Positions 1 through 7,933 of a DNA stretch of 51,048 nucleotides are shown here, piece by piece. Below the pieces are notes generated by a model. It was given only the letters and a program-made list of their open reading frames with translations. It searched no databases and was not told the DNA's origin. This DNA comes from a virus: positions 1 through 51,048 of the IMG/VR virus record IMGVR_UViG_3300030331_003305; one strand, given 5' to 3'. Position 1 is the stretch's first letter, and the number at the start of each line of letters is the position of its first letter. Made by a program: the position numbers and the translations under genes.

Positions 1-42
1 AAATCTTCAGCCGCTTACTGGGCGGATAAGGTGAAGTGGTAA
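1..42 (+). CDS. C-terminal end of a basic small protein (same gene as 50439-50741)
   Basis: The first 13 codons and the TAA stop are identical to the end of the complete gene at 50439-50741. The gene is cut by the window edge, not broken. It shows that the left edge continues from the right edge when the molecule is closed into a circle. Confidence 0.85.
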   Translation, partial: KSSAAYWADKVKW

Positions 43-43
43 C

Positions 44-244
44 ATGCCTTCTAATTCAAAAAGATCTGAAGCAGCTACGTCTACAGTAAATAAATCCGGT
101 AACTACACAAAGCCCACTATGCGAAAGCGTTTATTCTATAGAATAAAAGCCGGTAGCAAAGGTGGAAAAGCGGGTGAGTGGAGTGCTAGGAAAGCCCAGA
201 TGCTGGCCTCTCAATACAAAAAGGCTGGTGGGGGATACAAGTAA
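44..244 (+). CDS. Small lysine/glycine-rich phage protein (DUF5872-like), allele 1
   Basis: 66 residues, very basic. The second half carries the conserved core RKRLF, then KAGSKGGKAGEWSARKAQML and a GGGYK tail, which I recall from small proteins of marine phages labelled DUF5872. The function is unknown; the charge would suit a nucleic-acid-binding or packaged protein (inference). It starts one base after the upstream stop and its TAA overlaps the next ATG (TAATG), so translation is probably coupled. The paralogue or allele at 50743-50940 has the same layout but differs at roughly a quarter of residues. Confidence 0.7.
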   Translation: MPSNSKRSEAATSTVNKSGNYTKPTMRKRLFYRIKAGSKGGKAGEWSARKAQMLASQYKKAGGGYK

Positions 245-507
245 TGCCCACTCACAAAAGGCGTTTAGCAGCAGCTCAAAAGAGTTTGAAAAAATGGTCA
301 GACCAGAAATGGCGTACTCCCAGTGGTAAACCGTCTGGAGAAACTGGAGAGGTTTATGCGCCTTCTGCGACAATCGCTTCTTTGAAATCTTCAAAAGCCG
401 GGAAGAAAAAACTAGCCGAGGCTAACAAAAAGAAAAGAGAAGCTACCAAAAAAGGTGAGCAGTATGCTAAACATGGATTGCACAAAGGTAAGAAGGGGTA
501 CGCATGA
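244..507 (+). CDS. Small lysine-rich phage protein (second DUF5872-like protein)
   Basis: 87 residues with about one third Lys/Arg. The N-terminal half has KKWSDQKWRTPSGKPSGETG and the C-terminal half has KKKREATKKGEQYAKHGL, both typical of the companion of the preceding gene in marine phages. Function unknown; no membrane segment or catalytic motif is visible. It is coupled on both sides: ATG overlaps the upstream TAA, and its TGA overlaps the next ATG. The first 36 codons recur at 50941-51048, where the window ends inside the gene. Confidence 0.7.
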   Translation: MPTHKRRLAAAQKSLKKWSDQKWRTPSGKPSGETGEVYAPSATIASLKSSKAGKKKLAEANKKKREATKKGEQYAKHGLHKGKKGYA

Positions 508-668
508 GTATGGAAGATATGCGAAAGAAAGCAGCTAAGAAAGCTATGGATTTGAGCAAATCCGAGAAAGCTGTAGTTAAAGAAATTATCGGAGAGCTGA
601 AGAAGGCTGTTGCGATGCACACTAGCCAACATGAAAGACTACAAAAGATTTTAGATAAGTCTGAATAG
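504..668 (+). CDS. Hypothetical 54-residue helical protein
   Basis: A short frame beginning MSMEDMRKKAAKKAMDLSK and ending KILDKSE. It starts on an ATGA overlap with the gene upstream and stops nine bases before the next ATG, which has its own GGAG site. Composition is helical and charged, with no cysteines and no membrane segment. Its tight fit between neighbours supports it as a real gene; the function is unknown. Confidence 0.6.
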   Translation: MSMEDMRKKAAKKAMDLSKSEKAVVKEIIGELKKAVAMHTSQHERLQKILDKSE

Positions 669-677
669 GAGAATACA

Positions 678-1070
678 ATGCCACTACTAAGTAAAGAAGA
701 ACGCCAGACCCTAACCCCCGATGAAAAGCGAGCACTGCGTAAAGAACGCAGGGCTAAGCGGCGGGAGGAACGAGGCCCCTTTTTAGGGATTAAGTGGGAG
801 AAGATGGAGCCCATAGCCGAGGAGCTTATTCTAGACATCGCATCGGATGTAATCCCCGGCGAAGAAAAAATGAAAGAAGTCATCGACGATTTGGCCGAGC
901 GAGCTGACGACTTCTTGGAGTGGAAGGGACTACCCTTCTTTGTGTCTGCTGCGCTTGAGGCAGTTGACGGTATCATTATTAAAGCGATTGCCCGTGGTAT
1001 TCTTAAAGGTCCAGTGCAGAAGGTATACGACCGAATGAAAGAAGAAGGCAAGTTAGACGGGGAAGAATAG
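678..1070 (+). CDS. Hypothetical charged protein
   Basis: 130 residues. The N-terminal 35 residues are strongly basic and probably helical (KRALRKERRAKRREERG). A more hydrophobic central stretch (about residues 75-105) follows, with an acidic C-terminus. GGAG stands 10 bases ahead of ATG. Its stop shares a base with the GTG of the next gene (TAGTG). No family recognised. It lies between the basic small proteins and the lysis genes, so a late role is likely. Confidence 0.6.
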   Translation: MPLLSKEERQTLTPDEKRALRKERRAKRREERGPFLGIKWEKMEPIAEELILDIASDVIPGEEKMKEVIDDLAERADDFLEWKGLPFFVSAALEAVDGIIIKAIARGILKGPVQKVYDRMKEEGKLDGEE

Positions 1071-1297
1071 TGGCTTACGACCCAAATAGCAAAAAAGCCA
1101 AGTTGCAACGAGCTATGTTGGGTCGTCTTAACTACAAGATGGGAAAAGAAGGCGACGGCAAGGACGTTTCCCATCAACCGGATGGTTCTGTTAAACTAGA
1201 GAAAGCCAGCAGGAACAGGGGAAGAAAAGGCGAGGGCGGTCGAAAGAAGGGCGTTCCTCACAATTATCCCAAGAAGCGGGATTCTCGCTTGAATTAG
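1070..1297 (+). CDS. Hypothetical basic protein, GTG start
   Basis: 75 residues, rich in Lys, Arg and Gly; the C-terminal third (RNRGRKGEGGRKKG) looks disordered. The GTG start overlaps the upstream TAG by one base, consistent with translational coupling. It ends directly against the endolysin ATG. It is another member of the cluster of small basic proteins around the lysis genes; no family recognised. Confidence 0.55.
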   Translation: MAYDPNSKKAKLQRAMLGRLNYKMGKEGDGKDVSHQPDGSVKLEKASRNRGRKGEGGRKKGVPHNYPKKRDSRLN

Positions 1298-2182
1298 ATG
1301 GTGGATTACTGGTACATAAGAAAGCAGCGTGCAGCCCTATTAGAAAGAGAAAGAGATATGCCCAGCACAATCAGAAAAGGCTCTACAGGCGCAGATGTTA
1401 GGCTCTGTCAAGAACTCCTAAATGAGCAGGGGTTTTCTACGGGTGTGGATGGAGTGTTCGGCTCCGGTACGGAGAAGTCCGTTAAGTCTTTTCAATCGGC
1501 TAAGGGCCTCACCGCGGATGGTATAGTAGGACCTGCTACTTGGGCAGCTCTAGAAACGCCCGCACAAAAACTTGGGTCTGTAGAGTTTTCCAAAGTAGCC
1601 GAGCTGTTTCCGTACCTGTTCCCTCAAACCTACATATTGTCCGGGGCTCAATGCCCTAGCAACCCACCTGGGGTTGCCTTAAAACGTATAGGTCAAGAGA
1701 CCAGCAACTGTGTGCTTTTTACAGCATGGCTCTTGAGCACAGCCTTCCATAACGTCTATCCCAGCATTAAGTTTGTAGGAGACCAATGGTCCAAATGGAT
1801 GGTCTCTGGCAAGGCTCCTACGGGAGTAGCTCCTGCACCTGATTACGGTCCAAAGGTAATTATGGAATGGGGCATGGGAAAGCCCCAACCGTCTGCACCT
1901 GGGCCTTGGTTAGTGCAGACGTTTAGTGAGACCGGTGGGCACAGTTACATAGTGTTAGCTGACGATCCTTCTGGGAAGATTCTTACGTTAGAAAGTAATG
2001 CGTCTCTAAATGGATGCGGCTGGAATCAGATAGGTCCTTTGCGGGAAATCGAAAACCCAGGGCCTAATTGGGCAGACAAGGTAACACAAACATGGGCAAA
2101 CAGGATATACTCCAATCGTGCTGTTCACATATGTAGCCTCAATATAACAGGCGTACAAGAGTGGCTGGAGAGTGCCCAATGA
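1298..2182 (+). CDS. Endolysin: peptidoglycan-binding domain plus cysteine peptidase/amidase-like domain
   Basis: 294 residues. Residues 23-86 form a PG_binding_1-type repeat (RKGSTGADVRLCQELLN through DGIVGPATWAALE) that would anchor the enzyme to cell wall. The rest looks like an NlpC/P60- or CHAP-like fold: C138 in SNCVLF, H215 in GGHSYIVL and N234 in LESNAS form a plausible catalytic triad (inference from spacing). There is no signal peptide, so release would need a holin, and a holin-like gene follows. The first ATG has no clear ribosome site; an in-frame ATG at 1358 preceded by AAAGAGA is a possible alternative start and leaves the binding domain intact. Confidence 0.8.
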   Translation: MVDYWYIRKQRAALLERERDMPSTIRKGSTGADVRLCQELLNEQGFSTGVDGVFGSGTEKSVKSFQSAKGLTADGIVGPATWAALETPAQKLGSVEFSKVAELFPYLFPQTYILSGAQCPSNPPGVALKRIGQETSNCVLFTAWLLSTAFHNVYPSIKFVGDQWSKWMVSGKAPTGVAPAPDYGPKVIMEWGMGKPQPSAPGPWLVQTFSETGGHSYIVLADDPSGKILTLESNASLNGCGWNQIGPLREIENPGPNWADKVTQTWANRIYSNRAVHICSLNITGVQEWLESAQ

Positions 2183-2610
2183 CTAACGTAGAAGATACTG
2201 TTACCATCCACGGTAAACGGATTGCTAGTCTGGAGAATGATGTGAACACATTAAAAGTAGACACTTCCAAGTTGCAGTTGACTCTTGACCACCAAGATGA
2301 GCGACAACAAGAACGCTTTAATACTCTCTGCACCTCCCAGATAGAGCTGAAAGACATTATGAAAGCCCGCATGGAAGCGGATGAAAAGCGTGCCGAGGAG
2401 TCTAGAAAGTACCGAGCGGAGCGGGAAAAGCAGGAAGCGGATGCTAACTTGCAAAAGCAGAAGTGGATGCAGTCTTTACTTACTCCTCAAACTATGGTTA
2501 TTATCTTGGTTATCTTAGCAGGATTATTCGGGGTTAAGGGTCTCGATATGATGGATGCTGCAACCCTTGTAACTGAACCCAGCTCACCGCCCACAGGGAC
2601 TATCCCATAG
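2179..2610 (+). CDS. Holin-like / XhlA-like protein: coiled coil with one C-terminal membrane helix
   Basis: 143 residues from ATG 2179, which overlaps the endolysin TGA and follows GGAGAG. Residues 1-100 are charged and heptad-like. A single hydrophobic helix (TMVIILVILAGLFGV) lies near residues 105-120, followed by a short tail. This arrangement recalls XhlA-type lysis accessory proteins and fits the position beside the endolysin. A spanin-like or other membrane role is also possible. An upstream in-frame GTG (2161) was not chosen. Confidence 0.55.
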   Translation: MTNVEDTVTIHGKRIASLENDVNTLKVDTSKLQLTLDHQDERQQERFNTLCTSQIELKDIMKARMEADEKRAEESRKYRAEREKQEADANLQKQKWMQSLLTPQTMVIILVILAGLFGVKGLDMMDAATLVTEPSSPPTGTIP

Positions 2611-2618
2611 GAAGTATT

Positions 2619-2729
2619 ATGGAAAAGAATCGCTACATGAAAGCAGCCAAGGCAACTATGGCTAAGATGAAAAAGAAGAAAGGCAAAAAGAAAGAGCCTA
2701 AAAAAGCCGAAAGCAAAGGCGGCTACTAA
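2619..2729 (+). CDS. Very small lysine-rich protein
   Basis: 36 residues, about 40 percent lysine, with AGGAAG upstream of the ATG. The stop shares a base with the next ATG (TAATG). Its start, NRYMKAAKATM, resembles the start of the following gene (NRYRKAAKAAM), which suggests local duplication of the N-terminal segment. Function unknown. Confidence 0.5.
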   Translation: MEKNRYMKAAKATMAKMKKKKGKKKEPKKAESKGGY

Positions 2730-3004
2730 TGGCTAACCGCTATCGCAAGGCTGCGAAGGCGGCGATGAAAAAAGAAAAAGGTGGGCTATCTGAAGCGCGG
2801 GAACGCATGGAAGAAAAGGGCACCGTAGGCGAGTTCACAGCCAAAGCCAAGCGTGCTGGGTTTACGAAAGCCGATGGCTCTGGTGATGCTCAAGCGTATG
2901 CACGAGAGGTGCTCGCCAATAAGGATAAACACGACGAGGAAACCATTAAGCAAGCCCAGTTTGCGAAGAACATGGGTGACCTCGCAAAAGACAAAGATGA
3001 ATAG
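2729..3004 (+). CDS. Hypothetical charged protein
   Basis: 91 residues, helical and highly charged, with no cysteines or membrane segment. The N-terminus (NRYRKAAKAAMKKEKGG) repeats the theme of the 36-residue protein just before it. The start overlaps that protein's stop. It overlaps the next gene by eight bases. No family recognised. Confidence 0.55.
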   Translation: MANRYRKAAKAAMKKEKGGLSEARERMEEKGTVGEFTAKAKRAGFTKADGSGDAQAYAREVLANKDKHDEETIKQAQFAKNMGDLAKDKDE

Positions 3005-3209
3005 CTACCTCATCCAAAGCCTCGGTGGTATGTCGATGGGCATGTGGAAAGGTAAGAATCCACAAGAGGCCCTTCTGAAGTTCTACCGCAAGCGCGGCTA
3101 TACCAAAGAAGCTGTTTGGATTGAGGATGGAGAGCTAGTATTTGCTGATGATGTATTAGACATCTTTGGCAGCTCCCCAAACACCTGGCTTGTAGAGCGT
3201 ATCAATTAG
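2997..3209 (+). CDS. Hypothetical 70-residue protein, last gene of the rightward run
   Basis: ATG 2997 was preferred to a longer frame from 2853, because the extra 48 residues would lie entirely inside the preceding gene. The protein begins MNSYLIQSLGGMSMGMWKGK and has a mixed, soluble-looking composition. Its end overlaps by eight bases the end of the leftward resolvase gene. No terminator hairpin is obvious between these converging genes. Confidence 0.5.
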   Translation: MNSYLIQSLGGMSMGMWKGKNPQEALLKFYRKRGYTKEAVWIEDGELVFADDVLDIFGSSPNTWLVERIN

Positions 3210-3717
3210 TCGGTAGCCCAGCTCTGCCTGTTCGACCTGTGGCGTACAGACCTATACCTATAGCGTCCCACATATCGTGAGTGCCATCGGGGTCTACGCA
3301 CTTGTGCTCGGATTTACTTAGAGCTTTTTCTATCCTTCGTCTATGGACATTTTTAGGTATGTTACCCTTCCACTGGTTTGGATACACGTAGTCTTTAACC
3401 AGAATACCATACTTCTGGAAGGCATCAAGAACGTCAAAGAGCGCGTCTACCCCACGAAACGTAGCGCGTTTTTTTGCGTAGTATTTAGGGACTTCAAACA
3501 CAAACTGCGGAGCAGCTTGGTCAAAGCCTTCCACATATTCAATCCAAAGGTCCTCTACTTGAGAGGGCAGATTGAGCAGATTACCTCCAGGGCGTATGCT
3601 GCACGCATACAGGAGCTGCGTCTGGTGAGGCTCGCAACCCCACACAGACACTCCGCATACCCTTTTACCGGGGTCAATGGCTATTAGAAGATGGGAAGCT
3701 ACTCTTTCTGCGTTCAT
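3202..3717 (-). CDS. RuvC-like Holliday-junction resolvase
   Basis: 171 residues with an RNase H-like nuclease layout: D15 in LLIAIDPGKR at the end of the first strand, E75 in FVFEVPK, and a C-terminal THDMWDAIGIGLY with D148 and D151. These are the metal-binding acids expected of RuvC-type enzymes. The likely role is to cut branched DNA left by replication and recombination before packaging. The gene starts inside the end of the DNA polymerase gene (44-base overlap) behind a GGAGAG site, so the two are co-transcribed. Confidence 0.75.
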   Translation of the reverse strand: MNAERVASHLLIAIDPGKRVCGVSVWGCEPHQTQLLYACSIRPGGNLLNLPSQVEDLWIEYVEGFDQAAPQFVFEVPKYYAKKRATFRGVDALFDVLDAFQKYGILVKDYVYPNQWKGNIPKNVHRRRIEKALSKSEHKCVDPDGTHDMWDAIGIGLYATGRTGRAGLPTN

Positions 3718-5659
3718 CTGGACTCTCCCACACTAGAAGTTTGCCACTGTCATCGTAGACAGGGGCAGCATCTTTGTACCACCTTCGCATAAGAGCGGGC
3801 TCCGCTTCAATAGGAACATCAGGGATGTACTCCTGCATAGTCTTTACCATCAGCTCTGCCATAGCAGGTGCCCACTTGTGTGCGGTATCTTCTGGCCCTT
3901 CTGCGATGATCTCATCGTGAATGAGTACCCAAGGGTACACACCCTCAAAAGGAACCGAAGATGTGTAGCAACGCTTACACAGCTCCCACATAGCGTACTT
4001 GATTCCATCTGCAGTAAGACCTTGGAAGAAGGAGTTACAGGCAGAGGTATAAGATACATCCCCGCGGATTCGACCAGAGCGCAACTGCACGATAGTCCCA
4101 TCCAGTTTGGTCATCCTGCTAACGTCCTCGAAGTATTGGCGTGTCTCCTCCCACTCATCGAGCCACGCTTTACGAAGCTCACGAGCGCGGGTAATGTCGA
4201 TGTGCTTGCCGTAGTTGTTGCAGTATTCAACGAAGGTCTCTGCTGCCAGCCCACCTGGGAATCCGAAGTTGGCAATCTTGGCAAACTGCCTAGCCTCCTT
4301 CACTTCTTTGTGCTCTGGGTGGGTATCGTCCTTCAGAGCTTCTTTGGCAAGCTCCAGCTCCATACCGATAAGACTGGCCCCGAACTGCAGATGAGGGTCT
4401 ACCCCACGCTGGAAAGCCTCTGCTAGTCTGCTGTTCCCATACCAGTCTAGTTGGACCTGTGCGAAGGCCCGCAGCTCTATACTACTGTAGTCCACAGTGC
4501 AGAAGATGTTACCGGGTTGAGGTATGAAGCACTCTCGGAATCCAGACTTGCGAGGGGGATTCTGCAGGTTGGGGTACTTCCAACTCGTTCTACCAGAGCG
4601 CACCAGCACGTTTGGCTTGGAGCAGATGGGGTTTCTAATCCCTTGCTCTAAGATGGGCAGGTAGGTATTGAGGAGCTTCTCGGCGTTGAGATTCTTCGCG
4701 TATTCTGCCAACTGCAAGTTGCCTGACTTCTGCAGAGTCTTACGGTCTGTTTTGATTGCACCCTTGGCAGTGACAGGTGGGTTGTCACCGTAGGCTTCTG
4801 CAACCAATCCTTTGAGTATCTTCATGTTTCGAGAGCCGTCGAGTCGCATGAAGCCCAAGTCCATAGCGATTGCCCTAGCTTCTTCCACTTGGTCCATCAC
4901 TTGGATTCTGAAGTTGCCCACGGCTACGGGGTCTGTGACTACACCTCGACATGCCATCAGATGCAGAGCGAGCGCGGCTGCAGTCTGCTCCAGTTCGTTT
5001 ACTACCAATCCTTCTCTATGCAAAGGCTGAATGGTAGTGCCCACTCGGACACCTGCAGGTGTTTGATTCTGGGCCTCAAAGACGCGCCTAGCCCATGTGG
5101 AGTCCTGGGCACTGTAGACCAAGGCTGCTTCGGGCCACTCTCGCAGAGGTACGAACTCCAACTCATTGTACCTAAGTCTCCAGCTATCTCCGGTCTTGGT
5201 AGCACTGATGTCCACTTTGAAATACTTCTTCACTAGGTCGGCGAGGCTGTACTTCATCTTCTGCTTTGTCTCGTGATGGAAGTCTAAGTCGCCATGTGCG
5301 ACGTTGATGAGCTTTTCTCGCAGCAGGGTGTCACGTAGCTTGCCCTTTTCCATCATGGCGAATATGTCTGCGATGAACTGGGGCTCTTTCTTTATGAGCA
5401 CGCCCAAGTCGAAAGAGAGGTTGTGAGCCACCAGCACGACATCAGGGTCGGCACTCAAGTTTGCAAAGACGTAGCGCGTGTGTCGTGCAGAGTAGACAAC
5501 TTCCCAGCCGTCATCTACAGACCTCCACCAGCTCTCCTCGTCACGGGGTAAGTACTTAGGGGGCTCCCCTCTACCCGCTAGTGAGATGCACACAGCTCTA
5601 GGAGCTAAGCATCCGGGTTTAATGGGGTGGGTTTCAAAGTCAAATCCAATTAGTCTCAT
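3674..5659 (-). CDS. polA-like: DNA polymerase, family A, with 3'-5' exonuclease domain
   Basis: 661 residues from ATG 5659, chosen because GGAG stands eight bases upstream and the N-terminus then begins MRLIGFDFETH; a frame extending to 5731 would add 24 unlikely residues. Exonuclease: D7/E9, N80-D84 (AHNLSFD) and Y182-D186. Polymerase: motif A DYSSIELR at 390, motif B from R457 and K461 through NFGFPGG, motif C HDE at 581-583. The position equivalent to E. coli 762 is Phe (F465), and the usual motif-B Tyr (766) is Gly (G469), a variant I recall from some phage polymerases. It should be the replicative polymerase, encoded with primase, helicases and resolvase. Confidence 0.95.
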   Translation of the reverse strand: MRLIGFDFETHPIKPGCLAPRAVCISLAGRGEPPKYLPRDEESWWRSVDDGWEVVYSARHTRYVFANLSADPDVVLVAHNLSFDLGVLIKKEPQFIADIFAMMEKGKLRDTLLREKLINVAHGDLDFHHETKQKMKYSLADLVKKYFKVDISATKTGDSWRLRYNELEFVPLREWPEAALVYSAQDSTWARRVFEAQNQTPAGVRVGTTIQPLHREGLVVNELEQTAAALALHLMACRGVVTDPVAVGNFRIQVMDQVEEARAIAMDLGFMRLDGSRNMKILKGLVAEAYGDNPPVTAKGAIKTDRKTLQKSGNLQLAEYAKNLNAEKLLNTYLPILEQGIRNPICSKPNVLVRSGRTSWKYPNLQNPPRKSGFRECFIPQPGNIFCTVDYSSIELRAFAQVQLDWYGNSRLAEAFQRGVDPHLQFGASLIGMELELAKEALKDDTHPEHKEVKEARQFAKIANFGFPGGLAAETFVEYCNNYGKHIDITRARELRKAWLDEWEETRQYFEDVSRMTKLDGTIVQLRSGRIRGDVSYTSACNSFFQGLTADGIKYAMWELCKRCYTSSVPFEGVYPWVLIHDEIIAEGPEDTAHKWAPAMAELMVKTMQEYIPDVPIEAEPALMRRWYKDAAPVYDDSGKLLVWESPDERRKSSFPSSNSH

Positions 5660-5781
5660 GGGTATCTCCAAAAAGAAAGCTCCACGAAAGGCGGGACTAT
5701 GTGCTGGCACAACGCAAATGCACCTGTCCATCTGGGAGCAGATGAACGCACTGCCTATCGTGGAGCTAAATGGTTACAGCT
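5660..5781 (-). other. Short intergenic spacer upstream of polymerase
   Basis: 122 bases between the polymerase ATG and the preceding stop. It holds the polymerase ribosome site (GGAG near 5667-5670). I see no promoter hexamers or hairpin; longer frames crossing it are artefacts. Confidence 0.5.
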
Positions 5782-6216
5782 CTATCCGTTGTGAGAACGC
5801 CAGATGACTTTCATAAAGGGGTTGCCTTTCAGTGTAGTGATGGTCTTTGCGTCTGCGACAACCTCAATACCACTGATAGCCGAACCGTCGCCTTGCGAAA
5901 GCTCCTCGCACATTTCGGATGTTACATCACCATAATCCACACCACTGGCTGCAGCTACGAAGCCTTTGACAGCAGATAGGAAGGTTTCTTTCTGGCGGCA
6001 CATGACGACCCAAGACACTCGTTCACCTGCTCGGTTGCTCTCCTCATCACCGTTAGTGACTTCCAGAACAGTGGCTTCTACTGCCACGTAAGGAGTGTTA
6101 TCGCGGCGGCTGCTGCCTTGTACGAACTTGTGAAGCTCTACGAGGTACGTTCCGTCTGCGAAGTATCGTTGTTGGGCGGGTGCCGCTGCTGTTTCAATGT
6201 TTGCAAAAATACTCAT
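5782..6216 (-). CDS. Possible single-stranded-DNA-binding / DUF669-like protein
   Basis: 144 residues beginning MSIFANIETAAAPAQQRYF. Start 6216 has AAGGA upstream; a frame running further upstream lies in the helicase gene and an A-rich leader. The order TYLVELHKFVQG..., YVAVEATVLEV, WVVMCRQ and a closing NPFMKVIWRS suggests a small beta-rich fold, like DUF669/ssDNA-binding proteins coded beside phage polymerases. That assignment is inference from pattern and position. It sits between helicase and polymerase, where an SSB would be expected. Confidence 0.5.
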   Translation of the reverse strand: MSIFANIETAAAPAQQRYFADGTYLVELHKFVQGSSRRDNTPYVAVEATVLEVTNGDEESNRAGERVSWVVMCRQKETFLSAVKGFVAAASGVDYGDVTSEMCEELSQGDGSAISGIEVVADAKTITTLKGNPFMKVIWRSHNG

Positions 6217-6259
6217 TAGTTTTCCTTTTGTTTGAGTTTCTGATTCATTCTTTTTCTGT

Positions 6260-7933
6260 CTAACATTTAGACCAGTCACAGTAACATAGTTTTTGTTTGT
6301 TACCAGTCGTTTCTTCAATATACTTAGCTTGTTTCTTTGCGCTCTCCAAAGCGCGGGTTTGAGGCCAGTAATCCTGGCATACGGTTGTGTAAACTGTGTC
6401 AGCCCTCTGGCCGCTTCGATGGGTACGTCCGAGCAACTGCTCCCAAGTGGCTCCCGTAGGAGGAGGCTCAACAACTAGATTGTTTGCCCATGCTTGATAA
6501 TTACGGCCTTTATGGTGGATGGGGATTGACAATCCACAGGTCTGCCCAGGCGCGGGGTCAGTTCGATGGTGGACAGGCACCCCAAACTCTTTCATCTTCT
6601 CACCCACAGCTCGGCTCTGGAACCACACGAGGGTGGGGTCCTTCTGGCTTTTGACCCAGTTGCAGATGTCTCGAAGATAGTCCGAGCTAATCCAAACTGC
6701 CTTGACAGGAGGAGCGGGTCTGTGCTTTAGAGCTGCCCACGCGAAGTAAGTATTCTGCAGTTTGCGACTGCCCCCTCCAGACATAATCCATTTGACGAGC
6801 AGACTCTCGCTGTCTACGCCTTCTCGACTATGGTATCGAAGATAGCTTCCACAGGCAGAGTTCCACGCTTTTCGCGCGTCGTTCCACTCGTGGTCTACAC
6901 TACCGTCTGGCCAGTCCCACACGTAGTAGAATCCTAAACTCAACTGACGGGCTGCACGCATAAACTCCAGAGCATCGGCTAGGTACTCGCCGTTGGGTAG
7001 CTCCCAGTCAGCACCTAGCTTTTGTAGAGCTGCAGTTATCTTACGGTCCCTTCGTCCCTCCCAACCTTGCAGTACGAGGCTGCATCCAACGCTGCCTTCC
7101 TCTGATGCGACTACGCCCAAGGTATTTCGGAAGCGAGCTTGGAACGCTTTTCGATACACAGCTTCGCTGTCAGTGCCTTCCCCATGCCACGCGACCATTG
7201 GCATCAGAGCTTTGTAGGCGCGTCGGTCGGGCTCTCCATCTGGGTCCAACACGGATGACCAGATGTCCAAGGTTCTTTCATCTAGAGGGAGAGGGCTACC
7301 CCCACGTAAGGCTAGTTCGCAGAGGTGCCCATAGTCTTTCAGGGACTTCGAAGTAAGTGTACCAGATAATGCTGCGAAACGGGTACTAGGATTTTTTTGC
7401 ATGTAGCGAATAAACCGTTTGGTTCGTGCTGCCGTAGGGTGTCGGAGGCAGTGGGCCTCGTCAGCGATGATGCAATCAGGTTTGATAACTTCTAGTACGT
7501 TCCCACGGGTAGGTGAGCTTAGGTCGCTGTAGGCTACGATGTGGGGCATGGGGAAGTCGTAGTGCTGTGACCACTCCTGTAGGTCTCTACGACACTGCTC
7601 TCGCATGGCAGGGGGGATAAGGAGCACAGGCTTCTTACAGCCCCAAACCACAGGTAGCAGGAATGATGTGAGGGTCTTGCCATGTCCTACCCCAATGGCA
7701 CCGATGATGCCTTTGGGTGCGGGTAGTTGTTTGGCGACCTCCAACACTAAGCCCTGTAGAGGAAATAGTGTAGGTGCATCGACGTGGTTGCGTAATTCCT
7801 TGGTCATTCGGACGTGCGCGTCGGGCATGTCAGGGGTCTGGGGTAGCTTTAGAATACGCTCCATGTCTGTCTTGATTCCCTTCAGCTCCCTGGCTCTACG
7901 TGCTTTCTCAAGTGTGTTAGAAGCAGTCATCAT
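6260..7933 (-). CDS. SF2 / SNF2-like DNA helicase
   Basis: 557 residues. Walker A GVGHGKT at 81-87, DEAH box at 158-161, a SGTLTSKS motif III near 195, and a second RecA-like domain ending in QLLGRTHRSGQ (motif VI) near 515. The RTHRSGQ signature is characteristic of SNF2-like members. The likely role is ATP-driven DNA unwinding or remodelling during replication or recombination. Two adjacent ATGs lie on the overlap with the nuclease gene's TGA, so either could be used. The C-terminus has Cys residues (CYCDWSKC) of unknown meaning. Confidence 0.85.
   Translation of the reverse strand: MMTASNTLEKARRARELKGIKTDMERILKLPQTPDMPDAHVRMTKELRNHVDAPTLFPLQGLVLEVAKQLPAPKGIIGAIGVGHGKTLTSFLLPVVWGCKKPVLLIPPAMREQCRRDLQEWSQHYDFPMPHIVAYSDLSSPTRGNVLEVIKPDCIIADEAHCLRHPTAARTKRFIRYMQKNPSTRFAALSGTLTSKSLKDYGHLCELALRGGSPLPLDERTLDIWSSVLDPDGEPDRRAYKALMPMVAWHGEGTDSEAVYRKAFQARFRNTLGVVASEEGSVGCSLVLQGWEGRRDRKITAALQKLGADWELPNGEYLADALEFMRAARQLSLGFYYVWDWPDGSVDHEWNDARKAWNSACGSYLRYHSREGVDSESLLVKWIMSGGGSRKLQNTYFAWAALKHRPAPPVKAVWISSDYLRDICNWVKSQKDPTLVWFQSRAVGEKMKEFGVPVHHRTDPAPGQTCGLSIPIHHKGRNYQAWANNLVVEPPPTGATWEQLLGRTHRSGQRADTVYTTVCQDYWPQTRALESAKKQAKYIEETTGNKQKLCYCDWSKC

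Larger units (their letters stand above)
1..352 (+). repeat. Left copy of imperfect terminal direct repeat
   Basis: Bases 1-352 align with 50700-51048. The first 63 bases are identical. From 245 to 352 there is a single G/A difference (seen near 288). In between, the small gene at 44-244 differs strongly from its counterpart, including one extra codon here. The simplest reading is a circular or terminally redundant genome whose assembly ends came from two co-existing strains. A true tandem duplication is the alternative. Confidence 0.85.

Noticed and set aside
2853-2996. Upstream extension of the gene at 2997
   Set aside because: The extra 48 codons overlap the previous gene in another frame; ATG 2997 gives a normal short overlap.
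3850-4651. Frames antisense or out of frame to the DNA polymerase, up to 182 residues
   Set aside because: They lie wholly inside a clear polymerase gene with all motifs intact, and have no ribosome sites or recognisable domains.
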